In this document: positions 20,331 through 32,229 of the stretch, piece after piece
Position numbering within the stretch: position 1 is the first letter of the stretch
How the letters are laid out: each line of letters begins with the position of its first letter
DNA from: Sarcocystis neurona
Lineage: Eukaryota; Apicomplexa; Conoidasida; Eucoccidiorida; Sarcocystidae
Assembly: GCA_000727475.1 (NCBI GenBank)
Contig: KL647289.1
Location: 9,279,507-9,343,506 of the forward strand
DNA length: 64,000 nt
Direction: 5' to 3'
The notes under the pieces: generated by a model
What the model was told of the DNA's origin: nothing
Databases searched by the model: none
Seen by the model: only the letters and a program-made list of their open reading frames with translations
Program-made: the position numbers and the translations under genes

Positions 20331-20693
20331 GTAGTAGCAGGAGGAGACACGACCAAGTTTCCACGCGCGGCTGTGTAAAAGTCTAGAGAGATTTTGCTGC
20401 TGCTCTGCTGCTGGAATGCTGTGTTTTGCTGCGATGCTGCGTTCTTGCTGCGTTGCATGCGTGCCGACTGCTCCGGGTTTGGTCGGCTGATTTTGCTCTG
20501 CGTCGCTCCGCGCGGCTGTCCTGCGGACCCGCCCACCCCTGTGGCCGTCGTGGTGCTCTGCTTCTGCTGCTGCTGCTGCAACCACGCGACGAAGGGGCTG
20601 CTGCCGCTGTTGCTGCAGTCCTGCCGCTTGCGTATGTGTTTTATGTGTGTGTGTGTGTGTGTGCAGCCGGCTTTTCCTGGGAGATATCTGCAT
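20192..20693 (-). CDS. Hypothetical minus-strand segment
   Basis: Two minus frames are protein-like: 20581 reads MQQQQQKQSTTTATGVGGSA, then QSKISRPNPEQSARMQRSKN, and the overlapping frame from about 20620 reads LRRVVAAAAAEAEHHDGHRG. The plus strand reads Cys/Leu-rich but has an open 138-residue frame to 20807. The strand is judged from CAG orientation only. Confidence 0.3.
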
Positions 20694-20822
20694 GCTGTTT
20701 TTCTTTTGCTATTCGTTGTGTGCGTACGGGCCGAGCAGTCTTGCGCTGGTGTTGCTGAGCTGCTGCTGCAGTCGTCTGCTGCTGCAGGCGACCCTCTTCA
20801 TTCTTAAAGCAGATGCAGCAGT

Positions 20823-21116
20823 GTGGGACCTGTGGTGCTACGATCTAGATTGAACTACGTTGCTGCTTCTGCCGCTAGTCCATCCAGAGAACGAGGCAGA
20901 GGGAATTGGCCAGAGAGAGAAAAGACACAGGGGAAGGAAAAAGACACGTCCTGGTGCGTCGAAAGTGCATATATATTTGTCCCTAGCAGCAGACGCAGGG
21001 AGACCGGACGAGAGAAGGATACACAAGAAGCCGCGCCGGCACAGCCCGCAGGGAAGAAGAAGCACCAGGTGCAGGTGCAGGGGGAGCAGCAGGAGGAGAA
21101 GAACAGGAAGACGTAG
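20823..21116 (+). CDS. Hypothetical charged segment
   Basis: A plus frame rich in Arg/Lys/Glu (RERGRGNWPEREKTQGKEKD, EEKNRKT at the end), with no homopolymer longer than three. No domain was recognised. Purine-rich DNA can give such frames by composition alone, so support is weak. Confidence 0.25.
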   Translation: MGPVVLRSRLNYVAASAASPSRERGRGNWPEREKTQGKEKDTSWCVESAYIFVPSSRRRETGREKDTQEAAPAQPAGKKKHQVQVQGEQQEEKNRKT

Positions 21117-22199
21117 GCGCAGGTGGTGCGTCAGCAGCAGAAGTGCAGCAGCCAAGCGAGAAACAGAAGTAGCCCAGGGAGAAGCGGCAATGTAGCAGGG
21201 GAAAAACACAGACACAGGGAGGTCCCAGAAAAGGCACAGAAGTGGTGCGGCCGCACACCAACAACATTCTCCGCGATGCCGATGAAGCAGCAGCAGCAGC
21301 ACAGCAGAGGATGTTTCGAAGAGAATAGTGGTGACACGAAGGGAGAATCTGTAATTCGCAAAAAACAGGAAGCTGCGTTCCTTGCAGCAGAGGAAACGAG
21401 GAGTCATGCGGGCCCGTCTGCGGGTCGAAGAACAGCGAGCAAATATTTGTATATCGGTGTGCACACGCAGGTCTCCTCATGCTACCCTTCCATGTAGTTG
21501 CTTGGGGGGCATATATATATATATGTATATATGTGTGTGTGTGTCTACTGGTGGATTGTTTCCGCGTAGGTGCGTATATTCGTGGCGCAGACAGGTGTAT
21601 ATATACATGTGTATATACATATATCTGTGTCCTTGTGTCTGAAAGGAAACGCAGTCGTAAATATGTGTGTGTATATGTGTATGTGGACTAAAACAGAGAG
21701 AGGGGCGAGTGAAAGGGATGTCTGTTAGCCCGGTGATATGCGTGGAGAAAGACGAAGAGGGGGCCGGTGCGTGGGTACGGACGCGCACGCACGTACACGC
21801 GGGGTGTCTGTACAGACACCGGAAAAATGTATAATCTTCTTTTATCCCGTGCAAAAGGTGCTGGGGGCACCACCGTAAAACTCTGAGGAACGGTGCCCAG
21901 CGTGAAAAAACGAGACTGCCCTCTTCGCCTGCTCGGTCAGTTCTGGTGGCGGACCAACCTGAACCGGAGTAGGACGTAGAAATACGAAGAAGAACACAAA
22001 GAGAAAGAAGAAGAAAACGCCAAGGCTTGAGAGTGCTGATTCGCTTCGCAGGTCTGTGGTGATAGAAACACCAAAAAGTGGACAGGATGTAGTCTCTAGG
22101 GATTGCCCGCACGTGGGCGTTACGCGTGTCTGTTCGTAGGAGCATTATATGTGTAGCTGGTGGATGTGGGTAAGTACAGTCGCATCCGTCGAAAAGTAT

Positions 22200-25100
22200 A
22201 GGTGTTGCGAGTGAAGTAGGGAGGCGTGGATGTGTTGAGAAGTATGAATGACTTTGGTGGAATGTGTAGAAGTGTGAAGCGCACAGGGTAGGTGCATATG
22301 CTGGACGGTAAACTTACGTCTAAAAATATGTGTGCCTGCGGCGGAAAGGATATCTGTGGACAGCGTATCTGCACAGAACGCATTGTGGCGGAGTCTTCAT
22401 TAGCGCCGATCAGAGTAGCGCTCAGAGAAATAGGCCGTGCCGTAGCATTCGAGTCGCTCGAGAGGGTGCACTACGTATCTGTGTTCACATAGAAATATGT
22501 ATAATTGTGTGCGGATAGGACGGGAGCAAATGTGTCTGCAGTTAGCGCCCGTGGCTGGCGGGGACCTTGGTGAGACCTTGTATGACACGTGTTGCCCGGC
22601 TAATAGAGGAGGATAGAAGAAAAGAGGTAAAGTTTTGCTTCGGTAATACAGAAATGAAGGAAGCAGTATACAGGAGAAATAATGGAGCGGAGAGAAGGAT
22701 GTTGTGCATGATAAATATTTCCACTGCCGTGATTAACAGCAGCAGGCACCCCACTGCTGTCGCCAGCCGGCTTCTCACTTTCGCACTCCCCTCTTCTGAG
22801 CAACCACGCCCCTCCTCAGAAGTTTCAGTTTCTTGAAGCTTCTCCTCAGCAGCCACGCCCCTTAAAGAGAAACTACGCTGCTTTCTGTGCATGAGACGCT
22901 TGTTCCTCCCTGAGCTTACCTTTACTCTGTAAGCCTTTTTCCTTTGGTGGATCGAATATCTTCCGACCAACGCTCTTCTCATCTTCGCCGCACCAACCTG
23001 TCGCCCAGACTTTCTGTTGCACGGGGTACTGAAAGTCTACGTTGCCGGCAAGTGAGACACCTACCTGCCTCTTTCAATCCATCCTGAATCTTTTGGTTTC
23101 GTGCGCAGAGGAATAGACACTATCATTCGTTCTCAGAATTCGACGGGCGAGAGGACAGCGCGAGTGGTGTGTCCTTGTCTCCGTCGTTTACTTTTTACAC
23201 TTCTCGCATCTGCGTAGACAAGCTTGTACACACACGTCCGTATGTACACGTATATATATATATATGTACATATATGGACTTGCTGCGAACCTGCCCACAC
23301 ACTAAGCTGGAGAACACAGACAAAATTTTCTCTGCCTTACTGGGGGCCTGTCCTGTCACGCATGCCTCCCCGTCCGTGAGCAGCCGCTTTTGTAAGCCTG
23401 AACACGTAGACGCACTTAACGTGGGACGTACGTATTTTGCGCAGAAAGAGCGCATATAGTGCAACAACACGCAGGACTTCCGTGTTCGCTTCAACTTCCT
23501 CAATACAAGCGCCGAACAAATTTTAGTCATTTGCTTCCAAGCAAATGTGGTATTGCTATACCAGTGGATCTGGCTATATATGCAACAGAGCGCGGCTTCA
23601 AGCTGTAAGGTGTCCACTCATAATCGTGCACGTACCACTGTAACGCTTGGGTCACAGCTGAAAAGTTGTGCAGTTACGGAAGAGCGAGCAAGTATTTAGA
23701 CGGCACGAATATCTTTTCTGTTATTTTCATGGGTGTGCCCCTCCAAACGCTTGCACAACAGCCACCAAAGAATGGCTCTGAAATTGTGCGTCGTGGCAAT
23801 ACTTCAGGAGGTCTGCTCATTAACAACGACGAAAGCTTCACAGGCACAGGGGACGCTCTCGGCGGGAGGTTGAGCTGCGCGCCCATTGGAGTAGAACAGT
23901 CTTCCCACGTACTGCATTGGTGCTAGTCACCAAACACTTACCTGGCATGCCAACAGCGTAAACAGAAGCGACAGACGAAAGGTGGAATCGCCTTTAATTT
24001 ATCAACTACAACATAAACCTTCCTTCTCTAATCTCCCCGAACGGGCCTTCTGACTGACCATGCGCGGTATGCTTCCACCTGTAGTTGCCTACGTATGTAG
24101 TGGATTTCTTCTTTAAGTGACTGTATTTATGGATGATTCTGTTATCCGTGACAGTTTCGGTCATCCGTAATCATACGCGTGGGAAGGCCCAATACGGGTG
24201 AGGACACTTTTACTTCAAGGACACATGATCGCACACAATTTTGTCTGCTACAAACATACCGCCCGGACTCTTGCGCCAAGTGTCTATGTAACTATATACA
24301 AGCGTGCACACTTGCCTGGACACGCATCGGACAAAACGTCACTGCGCGTAGTGAGACGCAAAAATCACTGTCGCATATGTTGCCAAGCGTTGGACAGCAG
24401 CAGTGTGACTCAGGAACTTGTCGCGAAGCCTCCGTTCCTCGCAAAGAAATGAGCTTCACGGCCGCCGGTTGACGCAGGCTAGGATTCGAGTTTTTACTGT
24501 ATCGAAGACTTCCTTCAATCACGTCTACTCGCCTTTGTAGAGCTGTTACAGTAGTCTGACGTGGTTGCTCTACACCAGCAGCCTATGCATTGTACGTGCT
24601 ACCGTCGGGACTTTTGAAGTGTACGACTCTGCGAAACGTGGCGCGGGCAGCCAGTTGCCAAATATTTCATGCGTGTATCGTTTCTGTACTGGTTAGGATA
24701 GTTGACCAGCCAGTCGCTTCCACACGTTTGGCCACACACAAGAAAGACTCGCTGTGGGCTTCCCGTTCACCGCCTGCACCCAACGCTGAATGCAACAAGT
24801 GCAACTTCCGCAATTCTCGCGGGCGCGTGAGAAGCATACTTCAAACTTTAGGTGTGCCACTCGGTTCAGCGGAACGTTGCTGCGGACTAACGAAACAAAC
24901 GTTAAACTTCAGACGTGTCACTTGCCACCACAACAATCGAGACCCAAGGATTGCGCGTACCTCTTTAGAGAACCATGACAGTACCTTTGAAGAGCTTCAC
25001 ACCTGGTGCAGTGTAATTAAATCTCGCATGTCCAGAAACAGTTCGAACACTACAAGCAGTGATACGTAGCCATCGAATAATGCCCCCCTCTCCGAGAAGA

Positions 25101-25450
25101 CCACGTTGACCCGCTGCATTTTATTCGGGGAACCTACTCGACGTACCACTTGTGTAATACGTCATCCCACTGCGCCAGCATCCTCATACGTCATATATGC
25201 ACGAGATGTCTCGTAGGGAAAAATCCATCAAATACCGGAACTTCTCCTCGTAACACACAACTACACTCTACAAAAGAGCGTATGCACAACATCTCGCGTT
25301 CGAACACGTCAGCCAAATCTCAGCCATTGTGCGGCTGCGCGTTCGCTATTACAGCGCTCCCCGGAAAACCTTCAGTTCCGAGCGCCGACCTCAACAGCTG
25401 TGAAACAAATGAATAGTCTTCACGTAAGTAGATGCTGTGCGTTTCGAAGA
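22200..25450. other. Left part of the repeat-poor island, no gene fixed
   Basis: CAG and TATATA repeats almost vanish and base composition becomes even. Several frames look partly coded. Minus 22982-22542 has a hydrophobic core (TAVGCLLLLITAVEIF). Plus 23666-23926 holds NTSGGLLINNDESFTGTGD. Plus 24590-25069 stays open for 160 residues with mixed composition (NFRRVTCHHNNRDPRIARTS). ALG14 in the same island shows that genes here are cut into exons as short as 60 bp, so these fragments are more likely exons than whole genes. None was recognised. Confidence 0.4.
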
Positions 25451-25480
25451 AAGCAGTACTCTACTTGTGTAGGCGTCGCC

Positions 25481-25709
25481 AATTAGGACACCAGCGTTGA
25501 AATTTTTCGATATCCATGGAACAGAAAACAACCTTCCAGTACTTGTTGTACCCTTCGAAGAAACGTGTACCGCGTTGCACGCAGAGTCTGCTGTGGGCGA
25601 AAATGCTGTGTTCGAGCTGCGCTTTATCGTGTCACTCACAGACGAATACTTCAGAAACAGAGGGAGAGCTCTTGACTCGCAGCGTAATCCCTTTTCCTGT
25701 AGTATGCGG
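25481..25709 (+). CDS. Candidate exon of an unrecognised plus-strand gene
   Basis: From an acceptor-like CCAATTAG|G the plus frame reads TPALKFFDIHGTENNLPVLV, then VPFEETCTALHAESAVGENA and FELRFIVSLTDEYFRNRGRA, all ordinary globular-type sequence. A donor-like GCG|GTAGAA lies near 25709. It stops about 30 bp from the 3' end of ALG14 on the other strand, so the two genes would be convergent. No family was recognised. Earlier exons may be among the open plus frames at 23.6-25.4 kb. Confidence 0.4.
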
Positions 25710-25738
25710 TAGAACTGCTGGTAAAATCCTTTGCAGAT

Positions 25739-28700
25739 TTAGTAAAGAAGTCCATAATACTCGCACTGTGGATATCGTCTCTGCAGCTGCGGCCACTGCA
25801 CGAACAGCTTATTCACGAAAGGATAGAGCAGGCAGGCTGAGATCGATAAGTTCTCCACTCGGCAAACGCTCTCCACGTAGACGAGGACAACTTTCTCCCC
25901 AGTGAGTAACTGCGTTCACTCGCACAGCAGGCAAGTGAGAACACTTATACCAGCGCTCAAGAGGGTAGCGTGCTTCGCACAGGGCAGTTCCGAGGACACG
26001 GCTACGCCTAAATTCCTCACGCCTTTACACAGCAGAAAGGGGAGTGTATGCGCGACGGTGCAAGGCGCATAAATACTGGCATGTCGTGCGTGACAGTAAA
26101 CAGGCGACGCACCGGCAGTGTTCAGCAGCTCTTACTCAACGCGCTACCGTTCTCGTGTAGGAAGAGACTGCTTTTGATGTAGTGCGCTTTACCTACGCAT
26201 TTGCGCCCACATTTCCACGCACGTGTTCCACACATATCCACGTAGGTTCTTGATTGTGTGTCCAGCGGTGCTCGTGATGGTGGAAGAACCTACTTCGTGA
26301 AGCAGTGCGGCACAGGCAACGGGAACGCACGTGCCCGGTCCATTCAAGAGTACCTGCAGCATATCGAAACAAGGCCTGAGCTGTGCACGCACTTCCACGA
26401 AATCCATGTTTGTACACATTCATATAGATATATACATATATATTAAAAGTGGGCTTTTGACAAGCAGCACTCCTCTGAATACGCACATGGGCCGACCTCG
26501 CAGCTGACACTCTGTACTGCGGAGAACAAACAGGTAGCAAGCAGACAGCCCGAAGCAGAGGCACTCTAGCAAGGTGCAAGAACGAGCGCCCAAAAAGACC
26601 AAGGTTGAGGAGCTACGCTTTATGGAAGCTCCAACAGCAGCAAGTGGTACAACCACATCCCGTGCTATAGGCAGAAGCTGCGGATATCGCAGTGGCGGTG
26701 GTGCTGCCTACAGCCGGGTGTCAAGTCAACTGCAAGGAGTACGAATAAAACTGGACGCCTTCTCGCTTCGCTCGGCGCCTCCACAAGCTACTTGTGAGCA
26801 TACTTGGGGCGGCCCGAAGTGTCAACACTTGTGGGATCTTGTCACCACAGATGAACAGCTGTGTCTGGGGCCATCTAGTCACCGTACCAGCCGTGGTTGT
26901 TTTTTCCAGATAACGGCTAGGCAACTGGGAAGCGCCCGCAGAAACGAGAAGGGCGAAGTGAACCAGGACTGTCCGACCTCTCTGCTCCGAGGTATTCGAA
27001 TAATGGAGTATGCCGTTGTTGTAGAATGAGCTGTCGCTGGTGCTGCGTCATCCCCTTTCTCTAGAGATGCCCCTGAAGTTCCAATTTCAGTCGGCCGCTG
27101 CAAGTGGGGGGACTTGCAAGAAAATCAGTGAGCAGACCACAACTTAACGAGAACACGTGAGAAGAGACGAAGAGCGGGACCCCCGTGCATCCACAACTGA
27201 TAATCTGACTGTCACGGACAAATCAGCAAACAAGTACAAAAAAAGACGTATGTACAGATACATCTTTCAAAAAGCGCCACTACGCCGCAGGGAGATTTTG
27301 ACAATTACATACCAGCAAACACCAGTGCTCGTCGAACAATTCAAATCTTGCAGACGCACGTCGTTGATGTTAGAGATGCGAGTAATGCACTTATACTGAT
27401 CAAATACTTGGTATGTTGTTTGGACAGAAGAGTGCAGTTGGGCTGAAATCCCGACACACTAGTCGATCACCTTTCAAGAGAAAGTTCCCCTGCAGCTCTC
27501 TACTAATTAAACCGCCTTCAAACTTACGCTTGACAAGAATACAACACCGGGCAACCGTGCTGGATCTAGACAGAGGCAATTTCCGAAAAAGGCGTGTTCC
27601 CCAAATCTTACCGTTTCCATGCGCTCACTGTGTACACTGCAAATAGCTGTCTTTTGACTGCTGCAAAAGTGCAGACACAGTGCCTGTCTGTTTACTAGTC
27701 AAGGCCCTGAATGACTGAAATGCATACCGGTAACAAATTCTACCCCTCTCTATTTCTGTGAGCATCGCAAGTCACATCGGCTGTTCTTCCCAAAAACGCA
27801 TACCTTGAAGGGGACACAACAGCCCAAAAAAACCTACTGACCTCTCTTTTTAATCAAACGATTGCACTGCGTGATCCTCTTCTGCAGTGACACGTAAGTG
27901 TTCTGCGCACGATGAGCGTGTGCTCGGCGGTGCTCCTGGAACAATGTAGGCATCGGAGTCCACCACAGAGTTACCGACGTGTGCGAAGGCAACATCTTCG
28001 TACGACGGTAGGGCTCCAACTCAGCTCTCAACCGCAGCAGCAAGAGAGCACCACTACCTTGTATCACTTCCGGTAGGCTTACTGAGCCTTTGGTAGAGCG
28101 TTCCGCTTCGTCGCACTTCTTCCCGATGTGTGACACGAAAAGGCGCTGAACGCTTCGCTTGTCACTTTCAGCGACGACGAAGTGGATCCGATACACTGCC
28201 GGATTGAAATCGCGTAGCAGATGCAACATTTCCTCTGTGTGTCCGCCTAGGTCGGAATAGAGAGAACGTACACGTGCACCAAACGACAAAAAGAGTCAGT
28301 CGGCGAGGCGCGCGGGTGTCGTGACACACAGACGCCCAAACAGTGACGGGTAAAACTAAAGTGGACCTGAGCAGAAACAACAAAGTCTCACACGTCTATG
28401 GAGGTGAACGCCTTTTGCAGTGGCTAGTTCACCTGATCCGAGTACTGCAACCGTCTCGATGACGGGATGTTGCGCCTCGGCTACTCGTTCGCGAGTGGCG
28501 ACACGACTTTGTTCGGAAGCGAACTCGCTCTTTCGGGTCGCTCTTTGTCGAAATCCTTCAGCGGTGTTGCCACTGGCTTTTTCCCCGTCGGAGCAGGTGA
28601 GTAATAATATTGGCTTTGAAGCAAGCTGTTTGTGCTGGCCCGCTCTGTACCAGGCCCACTGGATGATTCGCAATACCAGCACCGTGACGACTATCTCTGA

Positions 28701-28823
28701 AGTTCTTTTTGCAGTAGTGTAGACACATTCTGTGATTCGTGGGAAGAGTTTTACTACGCACGTTGCCGCCAGTACGCAGAGCAGTGTCACGCCCAGGTGT
28801 CGATGGATCAACGCAGGTGCCAT
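25739..28823 (-). CDS. ALG14: ALG14, UDP-GlcNAc transferase membrane subunit
   Basis: ALG14 anchors catalytic ALG13 at the ER membrane; together they add the second GlcNAc to dolichol-PP-GlcNAc in N-glycan precursor synthesis. Five exons join in frame with GT-AG introns: 28823-28433, 28246-28058, 27030-26888, 26353-26294 and 25909-25739 (introns 186, 1027, 534 and 384 bp; phases 1, 1, 0, 0). The 317-residue product has hydrophobic segments at about 10-27 and 44-60, then GSGGHTEE (129-136, spanning the first splice), RIPRSREVGQSW (205-216), NGPGTCVP (245-252), YVESVCRV (272-279), FVQWPQL (297-303) and a C-terminal YYGLLY. All are ALG14 signatures in order. It is longer than human or yeast ALG14 (about 220-240 residues) because of the N-terminal region and a linker at 71-120. 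The ATG at 28823 precedes the first hydrophobic segment; an upstream in-frame start was not needed. Confidence 0.95.
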
Positions 28824-28926
28824 ACCGTTTGCACCTGGAGAGACGTGATACTGTGACCAAACCAGCAGCAACGGCGGTCAGCAGCAACAGATTGGGAGCT
28901 GCCGCCGAGCATTGCAGCGTGGTAAT
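28824..28926. promoter_or_regulatory. Short divergent intergenic region
   Basis: Only 103 bp separate the ALG14 start codon (28823, minus) from the ATG at 28927 of a plus-strand candidate. If both starts are right, this segment and the 5' coding ends must hold two promoters. It contains a few CAG triplets and no TATA-like box that I can single out. The call is inferred from gene spacing alone. Confidence 0.35.
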
Positions 28927-29772
28927 ATGGGAACTGTGTTTCTCTCACGGTGTAGTGATGCGCTGCTCTCTGCAGGCGTCGCTTCATTAAAAACATTTAC
29001 AGCTAGCGGAGACAGATGTCGTCCATTTGGAACGGTGAAGCTGGGGAGAAACAGAAGGCGAAACATTGATTTGAGCGGAAAATCCTTGCACTTTTCTTCC
29101 CCAAGCCAGTTTCAACGTGTGCAACGCTGTTTTTCTGTACCCAGCACCTTCAGGGGTTTTTCTGGGATACAGCGGTTGAAAGGGCGATATAGCTGTTTTG
29201 TATTCACCTCTGCAGGATATGTATCAGCGAGGACCAGCACCGCTTCGGCGGCTGCAGGAGAGACTGCTTACAATGGGCTACACAAACCAGAACGCACGCG
29301 GCCGCAAGCAGTGTGAGCTGACCCGGGAGAAGTTTTAGTTGTCATGGCCCGCTCTTCTGAAGTAGGACAGTAGCACCCCGCTTTACTCGCTGCGAGCAGC
29401 ACACCACCAGGTTGAGACCTGAAAAGGTTAAACTAGTACTCCACCACCCCCGCAGAGCTCCACCAGTCGGAACGGGGTGGTCATGAAAATGCACTATTTG
29501 CGGTGTTCGCTTCATATGTCTCCGTTCAGGGCGCAGAGAGCACTCGAAACGCTCCCAGCCGCTGTAGCACTGCGGAAACTACACCAATACGGAAAACTTC
29601 AACAGAGCATTTATTCTTCGTCGTCCTTATCCTTCGTGATCTCTGTTCTGCCACGAGATTCCTCCATGGCGGCAGCAATTGAGGTGTCCGCTGCGTCTGG
29701 CAAGACGGCGAATCTCCTACATCAGCTTCGATACGGCACGTACCCGGAGAAAATTACACACTCATCATGTAG
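28927..29772 (+). CDS. Unrecognised plus-strand gene, at least two exons
   Basis: An ATG at 28927 opens MGTVFLSRCSDALLSAGVAS and continues 129 codons to 29316 with a basic, Ser-rich composition that would suit an organelle-targeting leader. A second segment follows an acceptor-like CTCCGTTCAG at about 29546 and reads AQRALETLPAAVALRKLHQY, LSFVISVLPRDSSMAAAIEV and LLHQLRYGTYPEKITHSSC. It ends at a donor-like TGTAG|GTACCA near 29772. The junction between the two was not fixed. Further plus frames at 30238-30450 and 30569-30976 could be later exons. No domain was recognised. Confidence 0.4.
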
Positions 29773-29779
29773 GTACCAT

Positions 29780-31860
29780 CCGCTCATGAATAAACACGCC
29801 GTCGAGACGTCTGCAGCGAAGTCTAAGGTGAACCTGCCGTGACGTCATCTACGTATACGGTAGACGTGGCCAAAGGGAGACGTTGTAGCGCCACGTCTTG
29901 GGCAGGTTTCGCGTTAAATGCGCACGGCTCCGTGTCATGAACGAGTACCTCACACTTGAGTCGCTGACACGCGATTACGACAGTAACATGGGAGGGTAGA
30001 CCGCTCGTCGTGGTGGAAATATTGGTGTCCAATGCCACACGATAGAAGATCTGCCATAAATTGAGAAGCATGGCACTGATGCTCTAAGGCAGCAACCAAA
30101 GCCGAAGTCTATCGAAATGCACAGCCAATTACCCGTGAAAAGGTCATTCCAGCAGATGCGCGAGTAACATGCACCCACCGAAAGACACACACCTATAAAC
30201 AAAGAGCGTAAGGCGTGCGCAGGAGTCACTCGCCGCAGTGAATTTTTTAAGTACTTTCCAATTTCACACGACACTGTCGAAGCTCCACCGAGTTGTATGG
30301 CTGCCACCAATTGCTTGTCTACACCGCATGCAGCGCCTGCATGCTCTTGCTGCAGAGTCGCGTCAATGTGGCTTGCAGTTCCTCCGTGAAGAGGAGGCCG
30401 GAACGAAGGCACGATCATCAGAAAGCCCGTGCAAAGAGTGGTTGCCTTGAATAAAACTTTAGCCTGCATGGGCTCACAACAGTGCACACCGTAAGGTTCT
30501 GGTGAAACGCGTGTTTCAAGCGACTTTCTCCCTCGTGGCCGTCAGCGCCCTCCGCTGATTGGCTAGCCTTGGGAAGAAGGGAAGCTGGGATCCCTGCTAG
30601 AAGCAATGAGAAGTCCCGTATAGCCTGCGGGCGAGGAATTGCAAGGGAGACGGGAGGGATAGAAGAGAGTTGCAAGTGTCAAAAGTATCCCATAATTAGC
30701 TACATTCTCCAAGATACGCGTTACGATATAGTCGTCATGGCAAACCAGCTTCACTTCACGCTCTTGTACATCGTAGATCCGCTCTATGCTCTTTGCTTTG
30801 CGGCAATGAAATGCACTTCTGTGTCGAGCAACTGTGGCCTTCCCAACACTTGGAAAGTCCGACAATGTACCTGTGGCATTACGCCCGAAGTTGTAACAGA
30901 GATGCACACGTTGACAGTCCTATTGACGAAAATGGAGCATGTTCGCGCTGTGCCCTTGGTTGTAGAAAAGGAGTAAAGGGTTCGTTTCACTGTTGAGGAT
31001 AACGGTGTACTCTGGCGCTCTGCTCTTGGTCTGGGCAAAGGTCATAAGGTTACCTCGCTTTTGATGAAAATCGTGTCCACCGTCGTGCTGGGTGGTACCG
31101 GGCGCAGTTTAGCTGTTCGGGGATAGCAGGGCTACTAGGCGTGCAGCTGCACTTCTACAAGCGACTGCGTCGTGTACCTTACGAACAAAGCGCCGACACA
31201 CAACCCAGCTACTATCAGGGACGCAGCGGGGACTCCGTGCGCGAATGCACTGGTGGATACGTATTACATACAGTCTATTAACCACAGGTAGAGTATCAGC
31301 CGCGCGGCCATATTCGCGCGAGTACGCCACCCGCATATGCTGCAGAAGGGACAAAGCAGCACCGGCCGCTTGTCACGAAAGAGGTTGTGCAAGCAGCAAT
31401 TCAATCACTGTGTGGTTCGTTTGGCACGGGGTAAGCCTTCGCCTTCACGAGAGTTCCAGTGGTAGTAATAGTGTTCCTGGCAGTAGTGACAAGAGAGAAA
31501 TACAACCAGTTTCATGTGTGCGAGCTCGCATTTCCAAAAGAGCTGTAAGAGTGCGCACCACGCCTCTGTTGTCTGCCCTTTTTTCAGCCGCTGTTCGTCG
31601 GCAGGCACGGCCATACTCGTCTGATGGCATAGAAGTATGAGAAAGCGCTACAGCAACTGCTCTCTCAGCTGCACCGGTGGAGATTCTTTTCGTGGCGGTG
31701 GTCGCGCGTATATTCCTTAGATGCAGTGAGACGGCCTCGCCAGTGGTACTGCCTTCGGGTAAGTGACTTCGGCGCAACACACGGCTCTTTGAAGGCCGCT
31801 TTCTGTCAAGTAGGAGAATATTCAAAAGGGAACGTCTTGATGGACACACCTATAGAAACT
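29780..31860. other. Probable exons, strand and structure unresolved
   Basis: Protein-like fragments occur on both strands. Minus 30071-29823 holds SGLPSHVTVVIACQRLKCEV and STVYVDDVTA before a donor-like GCAG|GTTCAC. Minus 30487-30240 holds ASHIDATLQQEHAGAACGVD. Minus 30790-30700 holds IYDVQEREVKLVCHDDYIVT. Plus 30569-30976 stays open for 135 codons. None could be joined with confidence, and no family was recognised. Confidence 0.3.
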
Positions 31861-32229
31861 GTCCACCTATGGTAGTCGCACGGTGAATCATCCTATCCAG
31901 ACTTGCAGCATGTGAACAATGAAACTTGTCTTTAGTGTCAAAAGCGGTGATGATGACCGCTGAAGAAGAAAGCAAGATTATCCTGACGCGGAGCCGTAGC
32001 GCCCCATATTCATATCGGGGCGCACCTTCGCAACGTTCTTACGTCCCTCTCTGGCGTGTGCCTGCTAAGGGAGAAGCAAGTCGGACTAGAATGCGAATTT
32101 TCAACCTCCTGATACTGAGTGAACACAGCAGCCGGACAGTGCGCAGAGCAGCACCCTTGACTAACTTTCGCGGGATTTCCAGGAGACGTGAAAGCCGTCG
32201 TAAGATTTTAGTGAATGGTCGCCTGCAGC

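Noticed and set aside
30826..30860. Minus-strand FPSVGKATV, like a P-loop of DRG-type GTPases
   Set aside because: The rest of the GTPase (switch regions, NKxD) is absent and the overlapping frames read equally well, so chance is more likely.
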